Shown one piece after another: positions 1 through 9,093 of a DNA stretch of 22,107 bases. How positions within the stretch are numbered: the stretch's first letter is position 1; each line of letters opens with the position of its first letter. The stretch is from the NCBI GenBank assembly GCA_029864165.1, contig JAOTTZ010000002.1:1-22107 (forward strand). The letters are read 5' to 3'. The position numbers and the translations under genes are program-made. The notes under the pieces are model-generated. The model was not told the DNA's origin, did no database searches, and worked only from the letters and a program-made list of their open reading frames with translations. Source of the stretch: Burkholderiaceae bacterium. GTDB taxonomy: Bacteria; Pseudomonadota; Gammaproteobacteria; Burkholderiales; Burkholderiaceae_C.

Positions 1-122
1 CCCACGACGAAGACAATGGCTACGCCGTTGGTGATTTGGTGGAGATCGCCGAGACGCGCCCGATCTCCAAGACCAAGGCCTGGGTTGTGACCCGATTGAT
101 CCACAAAGCGCGTTCGGTCTAG
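1..122 (+). CDS. rpsQ: 30S ribosomal protein S17, 3' end (partial)
   Basis: The window opens inside this gene; the reading frame begins at base 3 and stops at TAG 120-122, leaving the last 39 residues. The stretch [19 protein letters not shown] is the conserved C-terminal part of bacterial S17, a primary 16S rRNA-binding protein of the small subunit with an OB-type fold. Its position just upstream of rplN matches the last gene of the S10 operon in proteobacteria. The start lies outside the window, so nothing can be said about its 5' end. Confidence 0.93.
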   Translation, partial: HDEDNGYAVGDLVEIAETRPISKTKAWVVTRLIHKARSV

Positions 123-209
123 CCGAACTTAGGCAAACAAGCCCGCGTTATGGGTAGAGCGAAAAGTTGTTGAGCGCGCGGTGGGCCTGGAACTGTGTCG
201 CTCAGGTTG

Positions 210-218
210 TGGCATAAT
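210..218 (+). promoter_or_regulatory. Candidate spc operon promoter, extended -10
   Basis: In the 265-bp gap between rpsQ and rplN the sequence TGGCATAAT (210-218) matches an extended -10 element (TGN followed by CATAAT, one mismatch to TATAAT). No good -35 hexamer stands 16-18 bp upstream, which is tolerated with an extended -10. Transcription would begin near 225 and give a leader of about 160 nt before rplN. A promoter at this junction is known for the E. coli spc operon. The assignment here rests on motif and position only. Confidence 0.5.
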
Positions 219-261
219 TCTCGGCTTCGCCGGAAACTCTGTCGTTGCGTGAGTTGAGCAG

Positions 262-311
262 CCAGGTTGCCGGCCTCGCCCCAAACAACCTGGGTCGCAA
301 AGGACCAGGTT
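262..311 (+). promoter_or_regulatory. Leader with alternative hairpins before rplN
   Basis: Three segments are complementary in competing ways. CCAGGTTG (262-269) is a perfect 8-base inverted repeat of CAACCTGG (286-293). The middle segment can instead pair with CCAGGTT (305-311); this second hairpin can be extended as AACCTG plus GTC (294-296) against GAC plus CAGGTT (303-311), with one bulged G and a six-base loop. The two hairpins share the middle strand, so they cannot coexist. The layout resembles an attenuator or translational switch, but no U-tract follows and no ligand is suggested. The pairing is read directly from the sequence; a regulatory role is inference. Confidence 0.4.
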
Positions 312-387
312 CACGGGCCCAAGACTGACCGTCGTGCTCGATCCAAGCTCGTTGTGGACAGCCAAGCGGGGCAAGTTGGGAATAATC

Positions 388-756
388 ATGATTCAAATGC
401 AATCGCGTCTTGATGTAGCAGACAACACGGGTGCCAAGTCCGTCATGTGCATCAAGGTGCTCGGTGGCTCCAAGCGCCGCTATGCCGGTATCGGGGACGT
501 GATCAAGGTCAGTATCAAAGAGGCGGTCCCGCGTGGGCGCGTCAAGAAGGGCGAGATCCACAGTGCTGTCGTGGTGCGTACCGCCAAGGGCGTGCGCCGT
601 CCGGACGGCTCGTTGGTGAAGTTCGATGGCAATGCCGCCGTATTGCTCAACGCCAAGCTGGAGCCTATCGGCACGCGCATCTTTGGGCCGGTGACGCGCG
701 AGTTGCGTACCGAGCGCTTTATGAAAATCGTTTCTCTGGCACCAGAAGTGCTCTGA
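388..756 (+). CDS. rplN: 50S ribosomal protein L14
   Basis: L14 is a 23S rRNA-binding protein at the subunit interface, near bridge B8. Starting at ATG 388 gives [17 protein letters not shown], the standard L14 N-terminus, and 122 residues, the usual family length. An in-frame start 54 bases upstream exists but adds residues not found in the family, so it is rejected. The conserved segment [19 protein letters not shown] and the ending [11 protein letters not shown] are present. It is the first gene of the spc operon, followed 19 bp later by rplX. No truncation or odd residue is seen. Confidence 0.97.
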   Translation: MIQMQSRLDVADNTGAKSVMCIKVLGGSKRRYAGIGDVIKVSIKEAVPRGRVKKGEIHSAVVVRTAKGVRRPDGSLVKFDGNAAVLLNAKLEPIGTRIFGPVTRELRTERFMKIVSLAPEVL

Positions 757-775
757 GAGTGTCAAAGGGCCGACC

Positions 776-1093
776 ATGAACAAGATCCGTAGCGGTGACC
801 AAGTCATTGTGCTGGCCGGCCGAGACAAAGGCAGACGCGGCAAGGTTGTCGCGCGCGTCGATGCTGACCACCTCACCGTCGAAGGTATGAACGTGGTCAA
901 GAAGCACACAAAGCCGAACCCCATTAAGAACATTCCCGGCGGCATTGTGAACAAGACTTTGCCTATCCACCAATCCAACGTGGCGATCTACAACCCAACG
1001 AAAGGCAAGGCCGATCGCGTTGGCATAAAGCTGCTCGCTGACGGCAAAAAAACCCGCGTTTTCAAGTCCAGCGGCGAAGAGATTAAGGCGTAA
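776..1093 (+). CDS. rplX: 50S ribosomal protein L24
   Basis: L24 is an assembly initiator that binds near the 5' end of 23S rRNA. The 105-residue product carries the KOW motif near the N-terminus (residues about 6-25, [18 protein letters not shown]), then the HTKPNP segment and the glycine-rich [20 protein letters not shown] typical of the family. The start ATG 776 is preceded by a purine-rich AAAGGG. It lies 19 bp after rplN and 10 bp before rplE, consistent with one transcript. Length and sequence are ordinary for Burkholderiales. Confidence 0.97.
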   Translation: MNKIRSGDQVIVLAGRDKGRRGKVVARVDADHLTVEGMNVVKKHTKPNPIKNIPGGIVNKTLPIHQSNVAIYNPTKGKADRVGIKLLADGKKTRVFKSSGEEIKA

Positions 1094-1103
1094 AAGGACC
1101 TTC

Positions 1104-1670
1104 ATGGCTACACCGCAACCTGTGCACAAACGCGCCCGCCTTCAAACGCTTTATCGCGAGACGATCACGCCGGCCCTGGTTAAAAAGTTCGGCTACAAGT
1201 CTTCGATGCAAGTGCCGCGCCTGACCAAAATCACGCTCAACATGGGTGTCGGCGAGGCAGTTTCGGATAAGAAGGTCATGGAACACGCGTTGAGTGATTT
1301 GTCGAAAATCGCCGGCCAAAAGCCGGTTGTGACCAAGTCCAAGCAGGCCATTGCCGGCTTCAAAATCCGTGACAGCGTGCCCATAGGGTGTATGGTCACG
1401 ATGCGCGGGATCCAAATGTATGAGTTTCTCGACCGCTTTGTAACCGTTGCCTTGCCTCGTGTGCGTGACTTTCGGGGTATTTCTGGGCGTTCTTTTGATG
1501 GCCGTGGCAACTACAACATAGGCGTCAAGGAGCAAATCATCTTTCCAGAGATCGAGTACGACAAGATAGACATGCTGCGTGGGCTCAACATCAGCATCAC
1601 GAGCACCGCGAAAAGTGACGAGGAGTGCAAGGCGCTGCTTGCCGCTTTCAAGTTTCCGTTCAAGAACTGA
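1104..1670 (+). CDS. rplE: 50S ribosomal protein L5
   Basis: L5 binds 5S rRNA and contacts the P-site tRNA in the large subunit. The 188-residue product is about nine residues longer than the common 179, owing to an N-terminal stretch [17 protein letters not shown]; no start codon closer to the usual N-terminus is available in frame. The core motifs [55 protein letters not shown] and the ending [12 protein letters not shown] are intact. The Shine-Dalgarno sequence AAGGACC precedes the ATG. The stop codon overlaps the ribosome-binding site of rpsN. Confidence 0.97.
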   Translation: MATPQPVHKRARLQTLYRETITPALVKKFGYKSSMQVPRLTKITLNMGVGEAVSDKKVMEHALSDLSKIAGQKPVVTKSKQAIAGFKIRDSVPIGCMVTMRGIQMYEFLDRFVTVALPRVRDFRGISGRSFDGRGNYNIGVKEQIIFPEIEYDKIDMLRGLNISITSTAKSDEECKALLAAFKFPFKN

Positions 1671-1677
1671 GGTATCC

Positions 1678-1983
1678 GTGGCTAAACTTTCCCTGATTCA
1701 ACGCGAGCTCAAGCGTGCCGCGCTGGTTGCCAAATATGCGAAAAAGTATGCCGAGTTGAAGGCAACGGCCAACGACGCACAAAAGTCCGACGAAGAGCGG
1801 TACGCGGCGCGGCTTGAATTGCAGAAGTTGCCGCGCAATGCTTACCCCAGCCGTCAGCGCAACCGTTGTGCGCTTACCGGACGTCCGCGCGGTACCTTTC
1901 GCCGGTTTGGCTTGGGCCGCAACAAGATTCGAGAGTTGGCGTTCAAGGGCGATATCCCCGGCGTCATCAAGGCCAGTTGGTGA
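1678..1983 (+). CDS. rpsN: 30S ribosomal protein S14
   Basis: S14 is a late-assembly protein of the 30S head. The gene starts with GTG at 1678, giving [13 protein letters not shown] and 101 residues, the long zinc-independent form; the CxxC zinc-ribbon of the short form is absent. The ribosome-binding site GAGGT (1669-1673) overlaps the rplE stop codon, which supports this start over the longer in-frame extension into rplE. The conserved [20 protein letters not shown] and [12 protein letters not shown] segments are complete. Coupling to rplE translation is likely. Confidence 0.96.
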   Translation: MAKLSLIQRELKRAALVAKYAKKYAELKATANDAQKSDEERYAARLELQKLPRNAYPSRQRNRCALTGRPRGTFRRFGLGRNKIRELAFKGDIPGVIKASW

Positions 1984-2020
1984 AGTCGGTGAACTGGGTC
2001 TCTGACCGGGAGAGATACGC

Positions 2021-2416
2021 ATGAGTATGAGTGATCCGATCGCCGATATGCTGACCCGCATCCGCAACGCGCAGGCTGTCGACAAGTCTGTGGTTGTGAT
2101 GCCGTCGTCCAAACTCAAGGTAGCGATTGCTCAAGTCTTGAAGGATGAAGGCTATATAGAAGGTTATGCCGTACGCGACGAGACGGCCAAGCCTGAACTG
2201 GAAATAGCGCTCAAGTACTACGCTGGCCGCCCGGTCATTGAGCACATAGAGCGCGTGAGTCGACCCGGTCTGCGCATCTACAAGGGGCGCCACGACATCC
2301 CAAATGTGAAGAACGGGTTGGGCGTTGCGATTGTGACTACGCCCAGAGGTGTGATGACGGATCGCAAAGCTCGCCAAGTCGGTACCGGCGGCGAAGTGCT
2401 TTGCTACGTGGCTTGA
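2021..2416 (+). CDS. rpsH: 30S ribosomal protein S8
   Basis: S8 binds the central domain of 16S rRNA; in E. coli it also represses translation of the spc mRNA. The 131-residue product begins [18 protein letters not shown], typical of betaproteobacteria, and ends with [20 protein letters not shown] (2008-2013) sits 7 bases before ATG 2021, favouring it over the second ATG at 2027. It follows rpsN by 37 bp and precedes rplF. I did not find an obvious copy of the E. coli S8 mRNA target and make no claim on autoregulation here. Confidence 0.97.
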   Translation: MSMSDPIADMLTRIRNAQAVDKSVVVMPSSKLKVAIAQVLKDEGYIEGYAVRDETAKPELEIALKYYAGRPVIEHIERVSRPGLRIYKGRHDIPNVKNGLGVAIVTTPRGVMTDRKARQVGTGGEVLCYVA

Positions 2417-2433
2417 TTGGGGGAAGCGTTGCG

Positions 2434-2967
2434 ATGTCTCGCGTAGGAAAAATGCCTATCACCGTCCCGAAGGGCGTGGTTGTATCGATCGACGCTGAAA
2501 AAATCAGCGTGAAAGGTACGCTCGGAACCCTTATGAATCCCATGCATGCCCTGGTTGCGGTTACCAACGAAGTGGGCACGCTGACCTTTGCGCCGGCAAA
2601 CGACTCGATGCAAGCTAATGCGATGAGCGGGACCTTGCGCGCGCTTGTGGCCAATATGGTCAATGGCGTAAGCGCGGGTTTCGAGAGAAAGTTGACATTG
2701 GTCGGTGTGGGATACCGAGCGCAGGCTCAGGGCCCCAAGCTCAACTTGCAGGTCGGTTTCTCGCACCCGGTGTTGAAGGAAATGCCAGCGGGGGTCACGG
2801 TCACGACACCGACCCCCACGGAAATTGTTATCAAGGGGTGCGACCGCAAAACGGTCGGTCAGATCGCTGCGGAGGTGCGAGCCATACGGCCGCCTGAGCC
2901 TTACAAAGGCAAGGGCATTCGCTATGTTGACGAGAAGGTTTCCTTGAAAGAGACCAAGAAGAAGTAA
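2434..2967 (+). CDS. rplF: 50S ribosomal protein L6
   Basis: L6 lies near the sarcin-ricin loop and factor-binding site of the large subunit. ATG 2434 gives [15 protein letters not shown] and 177 residues, the family length; an in-frame TTG at 2401 lies inside rpsH and is rejected. The two repeated L6 domains are complete, with [11 protein letters not shown] at mid-protein and the diagnostic [16 protein letters not shown] near the C-terminus. It is followed by rplR after 24 bp, where the stop codon runs into a small tandem TAAG repeat of no evident function. Confidence 0.97.
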   Translation: MSRVGKMPITVPKGVVVSIDAEKISVKGTLGTLMNPMHALVAVTNEVGTLTFAPANDSMQANAMSGTLRALVANMVNGVSAGFERKLTLVGVGYRAQAQGPKLNLQVGFSHPVLKEMPAGVTVTTPTPTEIVIKGCDRKTVGQIAAEVRAIRPPEPYKGKGIRYVDEKVSLKETKKK

Positions 2968-2991
2968 GTAAGTAAGGCAAGGAGTCACGCA

Positions 2992-3357
2992 ATGTTGAAC
3001 AAGAAAGAGCGGCGTATACGGCGTTCGCGCAGCACGCGGGGCCGAATTGCGGGTCAGCGAGTTGCTCGGCTGACGGTGTTCCGTTCCAACTTGCACATTT
3101 ACGCCAGCATCATTTCCAGCGATGGCAACCGCGTGCTGGCCAGCGCGTCAACCGTTGAGGCTGAAGTACGCAAGGAAATCGGTGCCGTGGGTAGGGGTGC
3201 AAACGTTGGCGCGGCAGAATTGATTGGCAAGCGTATCGCTCAGCGTGCCACCGCGGCTGGCGTGGAAAAGGTGGCGTTTGATCGCGCCGGCTATGCCTAC
3301 CACGGCCGCGTGAAAGCGGTGGCAGAGGCCGCGCGAGCGGCCGGTCTGCAGTTTTAA
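2992..3357 (+). CDS. rplR: 50S ribosomal protein L18
   Basis: L18 binds 5S rRNA together with L5 and L25. The 121-residue product has the basic N-terminus [19 protein letters not shown], the strand [16 protein letters not shown] and the C-terminal [20 protein letters not shown], all diagnostic of the family. AAGGAG stands 8-13 bases upstream of ATG 2992, a strong ribosome-binding site. It lies between rplF and rpsE in the order expected for spc operons. Nothing is unusual in length or sequence. Confidence 0.97.
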   Translation: MLNKKERRIRRSRSTRGRIAGQRVARLTVFRSNLHIYASIISSDGNRVLASASTVEAEVRKEIGAVGRGANVGAAELIGKRIAQRATAAGVEKVAFDRAGYAYHGRVKAVAEAARAAGLQF

Positions 3358-3396
3358 GCGCGGGTAGCAGCATACAGGCGACTAAGGAATTCAACG

Positions 3397-3915
3397 ATGG
3401 CAAAGTTTCACCCGCGCGCACCGACCGAAGGCAGCGAAGATGGTCTGAAAGAGAAAATGATCGCGGTCAACCGTGTTACCAAGGTGGTCAAAGGCGGCCG
3501 CATCCTTGGTTTTGCTGCGCTGACGGTTGTCGGTGATGGCGACGGCCGCGTCGGGATGGGCAAGGGCAAGTCTAAGGAAGTCCCGGTGGCCGTGACAAAG
3601 GCGATGCAAGACGCCCGCCGCAATATGTTCAAGGTTTCGCTCAAGAACGGTTCGATCCATCACAAAGTGGTCGGGGAACACGGTGCTGCACATGTGCTCA
3701 TGGCGCCGGCACCGGCAGGGACGGGAATCATTGCCGGCGGTCCAATGCGAGCCGTCTTTGAGGTGATTGGCGTGACCGACATCGTGGCCAAGAGCCTTGG
3801 CTCGACCAATCCATACAACCTGGTGCGCGCTACGCTGGACGCGCTGCAGCACACCCGAACACCGGCTGAGATTGCCGCCAAGCGCGGCAAGACAGCAGAA
3901 GAAATTTTCAACTGA
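3397..3915 (+). CDS. rpsE: 30S ribosomal protein S5
   Basis: S5 takes part in decoding accuracy and mRNA entry on the small subunit. The 172-residue product contains the N-terminal double-stranded-RNA-binding-like domain (residues about 17-80, with [20 protein letters not shown] and [20 protein letters not shown]) and the C-terminal domain with [19 protein letters not shown] and the [16 protein letters not shown] segment. Its start ATG 3397 lies 39 bp after rplR. No mutation typical of spectinomycin resistance was assessed. Confidence 0.97.
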   Translation: MAKFHPRAPTEGSEDGLKEKMIAVNRVTKVVKGGRILGFAALTVVGDGDGRVGMGKGKSKEVPVAVTKAMQDARRNMFKVSLKNGSIHHKVVGEHGAAHVLMAPAPAGTGIIAGGPMRAVFEVIGVTDIVAKSLGSTNPYNLVRATLDALQHTRTPAEIAAKRGKTAEEIFN

Positions 3916-3935
3916 TTTCATGCACTGAATTCATC

Positions 3936-4130
3936 ATGCCAAGTAAGCTAGCCCACAAGAAAACCGTCACGGTAAAGCTCGTTCGCAGCGTTGCCGGTAC
4001 GCGCGAATCACATCGAGCGACCGTGCGCGGCCTGGGCCTGCGCAAACTCAATGGCGAATCAGTGTTGGAAGACACGCCCTCGGTGCGCGGAATGATCAAC
4101 AAGATTTCATATCTAGTGAAAGTGCTTTGA
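3936..4130 (+). CDS. rpmD: 50S ribosomal protein L30
   Basis: L30 is a small 23S rRNA-binding protein of the large subunit. The 64-residue product has [20 protein letters not shown] and [21 protein letters not shown], the standard short bacterial form, with a slightly longer N-terminus (MPSKLAHKK) as often seen in Burkholderiales. It lies 20 bp after rpsE. Its stop codon TGA (4128-4130) lies 14 bp before the preferred rplO start, and overlaps one alternative TTG start of that gene. Confidence 0.95.
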   Translation: MPSKLAHKKTVTVKLVRSVAGTRESHRATVRGLGLRKLNGESVLEDTPSVRGMINKISYLVKVL

Positions 4131-4144
4131 AGATGGATTTCGAC

Positions 4145-4576
4145 ATGCGACTCAACGCCATCAAACCAGCTGCTGGTGCCAAGCGCGCTAGACGCCGCGT
4201 CGGGCGCGGTATGGGCTCGGGCATTGGAAAGACAGCCGGTCGCGGCCACAAGGGCCAGAAGTCTCGCGCCGGTGGTTACCACAAAGTGGGGTTTGAGGGC
4301 GGCCAAATGCCGCTGCAGCGCCGCCTGCCTAAGCGAGGATTCAAGTCACGGACACTGCAGTTCAATGCTCAGGTGCGACTGTCTGACCTGGAACGGCTCA
4401 CGAATACAGAGATCGATGTGCTGACCCTCATGCAGGCGGGGTTGGTGCCTGAGCGTTCGCGCTCGGTCAAAGTGATCGCCGCCGGCAAGCTGAGCAGAAA
4501 GATCACGATCACGGGCGTGCTCGCGACGGTTGGCGCCAAGGCGGCTATCGAAGCCGTCGGTGGCAAGGTCACCTGA
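4145..4576 (+). CDS. rplO: 50S ribosomal protein L15
   Basis: L15 is a late-assembly protein of the large subunit. The product has the glycine- and arginine-rich loop region [20 protein letters not shown], then [20 protein letters not shown] and [14 protein letters not shown], diagnostic of L15. I chose ATG 4145, giving [15 protein letters not shown] and 143 residues, the normal length, with GGA seven bases upstream. Two other in-frame starts exist: ATG 4133 and a TTG at 4127 that overlaps the rpmD stop. Gene identity is secure; the exact start is the only doubt. Confidence 0.93.
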   Translation: MRLNAIKPAAGAKRARRRVGRGMGSGIGKTAGRGHKGQKSRAGGYHKVGFEGGQMPLQRRLPKRGFKSRTLQFNAQVRLSDLERLTNTEIDVLTLMQAGLVPERSRSVKVIAAGKLSRKITITGVLATVGAKAAIEAVGGKVT

Positions 4577-4613
4577 CCCAGCGCTATCGCACACCAGGAT
4601 ATCTACTGACACC

Positions 4614-5924
4614 ATGGCCACCATTGCAAACCAACAAGCCAAGAGCGGAAAGTTCGGCGACCTGCGTCGCCGGCTTGTGTTTTTGCTCTTGGCGCTTGTG
4701 GTTTACCGTGTCGGCGCGCACATCCCCGTCCCCGGCATAGACCCCAACGTGCTGCAAGAGTTGTTCAAGGGCCAACAAGGTGGCATTTTGAGCCTGTTCA
4801 ACATGTTCTCGGGCGGAGCACTGTCGCGGTTTACGGTTTTTGCATTGGGCATCATGCCGTACATCTCGGCTTCCATCATCATGCAATTGATGACCCATGT
4901 AGTGCCGACTTTGGAGGCGTTGAAAAAAGAGGGTGAGTCCGGCCGCCGCAAGATCACGCAGTACACGCGTTACGGCACCCTTGGTTTGGCGTTGTTTCAG
5001 TCTATGGGTATCGCGATTGCGCTGGAAGGCTCGCCCGGGCTGGTCATCACCCCGGGGTTTGGCTTTCGCGTGACAGCCATGGTCAGCTTGACCGCCGGGA
5101 CATTGTTCTTGATGTGGCTGGGTGAGCAAATTACCGAGCGAGGCATAGGCAACGGTATTTCAATACTCATCTTTGCCGGTATTGCTGCCGGGCTGCCGAG
5201 TGCAATAGGGGGGCTGTTCGAATTGGTGCGCACCGGCGCCATGAGCATTTTGGTGTCCTTGTTCATCATCGGTGTGGTGGTGCTCGTGACTTTTGTTGTC
5301 GTGTTCGTCGAGCGCGGTCAACGCAAGATATTGGTCAACTATGCAAAGCGTCAGGTAGGCAACAAGCTGTACGGTGGGCAGTCCTCACACCTTCCGCTCA
5401 AGCTCAACATGTCCGGTGTGATTCCGCCGATCTTCGCTTCGTCGATTATCTTGTTGCCAGCTACCGCCGTGGGTTGGTTTGCCACCGGTGAAAGCATGCG
5501 CTGGCTCAAAGACCTGGCAGGGCTGCTCTCGCCGGGGCAGCCGATTTACGTGATGCTCTATGCTGCGGCGATTGTCTTTTTCTGCTTTTTCTACACGGCG
5601 CTTGTTTTCAACAGTCGCGAAACCGCGGACAACTTGAAGAAAAGCGGTGCGTTTATACCCGGCATACGCCCCGGTGATCAAACTGCGCGTCACATCGATC
5701 GCATTTTGTCGCGACTGACGCTGGCCGGGGCGATTTACATCACAGCCGTCTGTCTGCTGCCGGAGTTCTTAGTCTTGAAATACAACGTACCGTTTTACTT
5801 TGGCGGCACTTCGCTGCTCATCATCGTGGTGGTGACGATGGATTTCTGGGCGCAGGTGCAGTCTTACGTAATGTCGCAGCAGTACGAGTCACTGCTGAAA
5901 AAAGCCAACTTCAAGGCGGGCTGA
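4614..5924 (+). CDS. secY: Preprotein translocase subunit SecY
   Basis: SecY is the channel subunit of the SecYEG translocon in the inner membrane. ATG 4614 gives [20 protein letters not shown] and 436 residues, the family length; the open frame extends upstream into rplO but with non-family sequence. The first membrane segment (residues about 19-36) is followed by [13 protein letters not shown], then the plug-region [18 protein letters not shown]. The cytoplasmic loop contains [20 protein letters not shown] and later [20 protein letters not shown] with FIPGIRPG. It ends the ribosomal protein block of the spc operon and is followed 58 bp later by infA. Confidence 0.97.
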   Translation: MATIANQQAKSGKFGDLRRRLVFLLLALVVYRVGAHIPVPGIDPNVLQELFKGQQGGILSLFNMFSGGALSRFTVFALGIMPYISASIIMQLMTHVVPTLEALKKEGESGRRKITQYTRYGTLGLALFQSMGIAIALEGSPGLVITPGFGFRVTAMVSLTAGTLFLMWLGEQITERGIGNGISILIFAGIAAGLPSAIGGLFELVRTGAMSILVSLFIIGVVVLVTFVVVFVERGQRKILVNYAKRQVGNKLYGGQSSHLPLKLNMSGVIPPIFASSIILLPATAVGWFATGESMRWLKDLAGLLSPGQPIYVMLYAAAIVFFCFFYTALVFNSRETADNLKKSGAFIPGIRPGDQTARHIDRILSRLTLAGAIYITAVCLLPEFLVLKYNVPFYFGGTSLLIIVVVTMDFWAQVQSYVMSQQYESLLKKANFKAG

Positions 5925-5982
5925 CGAGCTGCTTTGCTCAACAGCAAGTCACTCTACCGAACGGAACAGTAAAGAAAAAGGC

Positions 5983-6201
5983 ATGTCGAAGGATGATGTT
6001 ATTCAAATGCAAGGCGAGATTCTCGAAAATCTCCCCAATGCCACTTTTCGTGTGAAGCTGGAGAACGGGCACACGGTGCTGGGGCATATTTCGGGAAAAA
6101 TGCGAATGCACTACATCCGAATTTTGCCGGGCGATAAGGTGACGGTTGAGTTGACACCCTACGATTTAACTCGAGCGCGGATCGTGTTTCGAGCCAAGTG
6201 A
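5983..6201 (+). CDS. infA: Translation initiation factor IF-1
   Basis: IF-1 occupies the A site of the 30S subunit during initiation. The 72-residue product is a single S1/OB-fold domain, with the conserved [19 protein letters not shown] and [20 protein letters not shown], and ends in [10 protein letters not shown]. An AAGG element precedes ATG 5983. The location between secY and rpmJ is characteristic of Burkholderiales; in E. coli infA lies elsewhere. Some members of the order carry a second infA copy, which cannot be checked in this window. Confidence 0.97.
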   Translation: MSKDDVIQMQGEILENLPNATFRVKLENGHTVLGHISGKMRMHYIRILPGDKVTVELTPYDLTRARIVFRAK

Positions 6202-6245
6202 ACAGATTATTTGAACACTGCCTCATCAGGCCAAGGATGACAAAC

Positions 6246-6359
6246 ATGAAAGTAGCGGCATCAGTGAAAAAGATGTGCAGGTATTGCAAGATCATTCGCC
6301 GAAATGGCGTCGTGCGCGTTATTTGCAGCGACCCTCGGCACAAACAGCGCCAGGGTTGA
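6246..6359 (+). CDS. rpmJ: 50S ribosomal protein L36
   Basis: This is a 37-residue gene, ATG 6246 to TGA 6357-6359. The product begins [20 protein letters not shown] and ends [14 protein letters not shown]. Cys11, Cys14, Cys27 and His32 form the zinc ribbon of the C+ type of L36, so the protein should bind Zn. AAGGA lies upstream in the spacer from infA. Position between infA and rpsM is standard. L36 is the smallest large-subunit protein and binds 23S rRNA. Confidence 0.96.
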   Translation: MKVAASVKKMCRYCKIIRRNGVVRVICSDPRHKQRQG

Positions 6360-6411
6360 AGAACCAACCCCCTAACGCGACAAGAACTAAAGCGCCACAG
6401 ACAGGAAACAT

Positions 6412-6777
6412 ATGGCACGCATTGCTGGCATCAATATCCCGCCCCATAAGCACACCGAAATCGGTTTGACAGCGATTTACGGTATAGGCCGCCCAACCGC
6501 GCAACAAGTTTGCATTGTTTGTGGTGTGCCGATGGACCGCAAGATCAAGGATTTGACGGATGGCGACCTTGAGAAAATCCGCGAGGAGATCGGGCGCCTG
6601 ACGATCGAGGGCGATTTACGCCGCGAGGTGTCGATCAACGTCAAGCGCTTGATGGATTTGGGTTGCTACCGCGGATTTCGCCACCGCCGTGGCCTGCCGG
6701 TACGTGGTCAGCGTACCCGAACCAACGCCCGCACTCGCAAGGGGCCGCGCAAGTCGGGTGCAATGGTGAAGAAGTGA
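6412..6777 (+). CDS. rpsM: 30S ribosomal protein S13
   Basis: S13 lies in the 30S head and forms subunit bridges to the large subunit. The 121-residue product has [20 protein letters not shown], the helix-hairpin-helix region [20 protein letters not shown], and the basic tail [20 protein letters not shown] that contacts P-site tRNA. AGGAAAC precedes ATG 6412. It is the first gene of the alpha operon by position. The 52-bp gap after rpmJ shows no clear promoter, so cotranscription with the spc genes is possible. Confidence 0.97.
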   Translation: MARIAGINIPPHKHTEIGLTAIYGIGRPTAQQVCIVCGVPMDRKIKDLTDGDLEKIREEIGRLTIEGDLRREVSINVKRLMDLGCYRGFRHRRGLPVRGQRTRTNARTRKGPRKSGAMVKK

Positions 6778-6809
6778 TAGGCGTCGGCAAAGATTGAAGG
6801 AGCGTCAAC

Positions 6810-7211
6810 ATGGTAAAACCACCCAACACAGCCGCCCAGCGCGTGCGCAAGAAGATCCGCAAGAACGTCGCAGACGGTGTTGCGCACGTCCACGCTTCGT
6901 TCAACAACACCATCATCACCATCACCGACCGCCAGGGCGGTGCGCTGTCTTGCGCGTCCAGCGGTGGACAGGGCTTCAAAGGCTCACGCAAGTCCACGCC
7001 GTTTGCGGCGCAGGTGGCGGCTGAAGCGGCAGGCCGCGCGGCGCAGGAGCAGGGTATCAAAAACCTTGACGTGCGCATCAAAGGCCCTGGGCCGGGGCGT
7101 GAGTCGTCGGTACGTGCGCTGGCCGCGTTGGGCATTCGAATCAACCTGATTTCTGATGTAACACCGGTGCCGCACAACGGCTGCCGCCCGCAGAAACGGC
7201 GGCGCATCTGA
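6810..7211 (+). CDS. rpsK: 30S ribosomal protein S11
   Basis: S11 sits on the 30S platform near the mRNA exit. The 133-residue product contains [40 protein letters not shown] and the C-terminal [17 protein letters not shown], all diagnostic. GAAGGAG lies 7-13 bases before ATG 6810. It follows rpsM by 32 bp and is followed by an 89-bp spacer before rpsD that contains a 14-bp tandem duplication. Length is normal. Confidence 0.97.
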   Translation: MVKPPNTAAQRVRKKIRKNVADGVAHVHASFNNTIITITDRQGGALSCASSGGQGFKGSRKSTPFAAQVAAEAAGRAAQEQGIKNLDVRIKGPGPGRESSVRALAALGIRINLISDVTPVPHNGCRPQKRRRI

Positions 7212-7250
7212 GCCCTTATCCATGAGCAAAGCAAACTTTCCCAGTAACGA

Positions 7251-7278
7251 GATGCAAGTGAGGCGATGCAAGTGACGC
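7251..7278. repeat. 14-bp tandem duplication before rpsD
   Basis: GATGCAAGTGAGGC (7251-7264) is followed directly by GATGCAAGTGACGC (7265-7278), differing at one base. It lies in the 89-bp spacer between rpsK and rpsD, ending 22 bp before the rpsD start codon. It looks like a recent replication-slippage duplication in the leader of rpsD. No regulatory function can be assigned. Confidence 0.85.
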
Positions 7279-7300
7279 GTCAGATTGAAAAGGATATCAA

Positions 7301-7924
7301 GTGGCACGCTATTTAGGCCCCAAGGCCAAGCTTTCCCGCCGTGAAGGCACCGATCTGTTCCTCAAGAGTGCTCGCCGCCCGATAGGCGACAAGTGCAAGT
7401 TCGAGGCCAAACCCGGCCAACACGGCCGCACTTCTGGCTCGCGCACTTCCGATTTCGGTCTGCAGTTGCGCGAGAAGCAAAAAGTCAAGCGTATGTACGG
7501 CGTACTCGAGCGCCAGTTTCGCCTCTACTTTGCCGAAGCTGAGCGACGCAGGGGAAACACAGGTGCCAATCTCTTGCTGTTGCTGGAGTCACGCTTGGAC
7601 AACGTCGTCTATCGCATGGGATTTGGCTCCACGCGGGCGGAGGCGCGCCAACTGGTGTCTCACCAGGCCGTCACGGTCAACGGCGATGTGGTCAACATTG
7701 CGTCGTATTTGGTGAAGGCGGGGGATACGGTGGCGATCCGTGACAAAAGCAAAAAACAGTTGCGCGTTACGGATTCCGTGAAACTGGCCGAGTCGCACGG
7801 TATGCCGTCTTGGGTGGCGGTGGACACTTCAAAGCTCGAAGGCGTGTTCAAGAAACCGCCTGACCGCGACGAGTTCGGTGCTGACATCAAGGAAGCGCTA
7901 ATTGTCGAGTTGTATTCGCGTTGA
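7301..7924 (+). CDS. rpsD: 30S ribosomal protein S4
   Basis: S4 is a primary 16S rRNA-binding protein that nucleates 30S assembly; in E. coli it also represses alpha operon translation. The gene begins with GTG 7301, giving [20 protein letters not shown] and 207 residues, the usual betaproteobacterial length. The N-terminal globular region is followed by the S4 RNA-binding domain (residues about 97-160: [20 protein letters not shown], then [19 protein letters not shown]). It is followed by 136 bp of non-coding DNA and then rpoA. Confidence 0.97.
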   Translation: MARYLGPKAKLSRREGTDLFLKSARRPIGDKCKFEAKPGQHGRTSGSRTSDFGLQLREKQKVKRMYGVLERQFRLYFAEAERRRGNTGANLLLLLESRLDNVVYRMGFGSTRAEARQLVSHQAVTVNGDVVNIASYLVKAGDTVAIRDKSKKQLRVTDSVKLAESHGMPSWVAVDTSKLEGVFKKPPDRDEFGADIKEALIVELYSR

Positions 7925-8060
7925 TGCTCAGATCCCCGCCGGCGCGCGGTCGCGCAATCGACCCACCGGTTTCTTCGTCTGGGCAGCATGACATGCCCAG
8001 CCCAGTTGGTCCCTCAGCCTTATCGGTGTAACGAACCGAGGGTAATGAAAGAAAGACCTC

Positions 8061-9047
8061 ATGCAAACGACTTTGCTTAAACCTAAGACCATCCATGTCG
8101 AGCCGCTGGGCGGCAACCGCGCCAAGGTCACGCTCGAACCCTTTGAGCGTGGTTACGGGCATACCCTGGGTAACGCGCTGCGCCGTGTGTTGCTGTCGTC
8201 GATGGTGGGTTACTCGCCCACAGAAGTGACGATTGCCGGTGTGCTGCACGAATACTCGACCGTCGATGGCGTGCAGGAAGACGTGGTTCACATGATGCTG
8301 AACCTCAAGGGCGTCGTGTTCAAGTTGCTCAACCGCGACGAAGTGACGCTGGTTTTGCGCAAAGAAGGCGAGGGCCCGGTTCTCGCGGGTGACATTCAGA
8401 CGTCCCATGACGTCGAGGTTGTCAACCCAGAGCATGTGATCGCGAACCTGTCGCACGGCGGCAAGCTGGACATACAGATCAAGGTGGAAAAAGGGCGTGG
8501 CTACGTGCCCGGCACCATGCGCCGTTATGGAGACGAACCGACCAAGTCTATTGGGCGTATTGTTCTCGACGCGTCGTTTTCGCCGGTATCCCGGGTGAGT
8601 TACACGGTAGAAAGCGCGCGCGTTGAGCAGCGCACCGACCTCGACAAGCTCGTGATGGAGATTGTGACCAACGGGGCCATCACGCCCGAAGAGGCTATCC
8701 GCGCTTCGGCCAAGATTTTGGTTGAACAACTGGCCGTGTTCGCCGGGTTGGAGGCCAACGACCTGTCTTCTTTCGACCAGCCGACACGTCAAAGCAGCTC
8801 ATTCGATCCTATCCTGCTGCGTCCGGTCGACGAGTTAGAGTTGACGGTCCGCTCGGCCAACTGTCTGAAAGCCGAGAACATTTACTACATTGGCGACCTG
8901 ATTCAGCGTACCGAGACCGAATTGCTCAAAACGCCGAACCTGGGTCGCAAGTCGCTCAACGAGATCAAGGAAGTGTTGGCTTCGCGTGGTCTCGCGCTAG
9001 GCGGCCGTCTCGAGAATTGGCCACCCCATGGCCTGGATAGGCGCTAA
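8061..9047 (+). CDS. rpoA: DNA-directed RNA polymerase subunit alpha
   Basis: RpoA dimerises to seed assembly of core RNA polymerase. The 328-residue product has the N-terminal assembly domain (about 1-235) with [20 protein letters not shown], a linker around 236-250, and the C-terminal domain (about 255-320) that binds UP elements and activators. The DNA-contact motif [20 protein letters not shown] and [20 protein letters not shown] are intact. ATG 8061 is preceded by GAAAGAAAG. Its neighbours rpsD and rplQ are those of the alpha operon. Confidence 0.98.
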   Translation: MQTTLLKPKTIHVEPLGGNRAKVTLEPFERGYGHTLGNALRRVLLSSMVGYSPTEVTIAGVLHEYSTVDGVQEDVVHMMLNLKGVVFKLLNRDEVTLVLRKEGEGPVLAGDIQTSHDVEVVNPEHVIANLSHGGKLDIQIKVEKGRGYVPGTMRRYGDEPTKSIGRIVLDASFSPVSRVSYTVESARVEQRTDLDKLVMEIVTNGAITPEEAIRASAKILVEQLAVFAGLEANDLSSFDQPTRQSSSFDPILLRPVDELELTVRSANCLKAENIYYIGDLIQRTETELLKTPNLGRKSLNEIKEVLASRGLALGGRLENWPPHGLDRR

Positions 9048-9093
9048 AGGTCGCAGCGCGGACCGCTTGCTGTTTCAATAAAGGAGTAAGGCC

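Noticed and set aside
202..978. 258-residue open frame on the - strand across rplN and rplX
   Set aside because: It is antisense to two certain ribosomal protein genes and its product has low-complexity His/Arg/Ala-rich sequence with no family resemblance.
1104..1130. N-terminal extension of L5 as a new domain
   Set aside because: About nine residues only; short N-terminal variation of L5 is known among Burkholderiales.
2965..2978. TAAG tandem repeat after rplF
   Set aside because: Three short units around a stop codon are within chance and have no clear consequence.
7973..8002. Small palindrome (GCATGACATGC within GGGCA/TGCCC) between rpsD and rpoA as an operator or terminator
   Set aside because: The stem is short, has no T-run, and nothing in its position calls for termination within the alpha operon.
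7887..8792. 301-residue open frame on the - strand across rpoA
   Set aside because: It is antisense to the unmistakable rpoA gene; such long frames arise in G+C-rich coding DNA.
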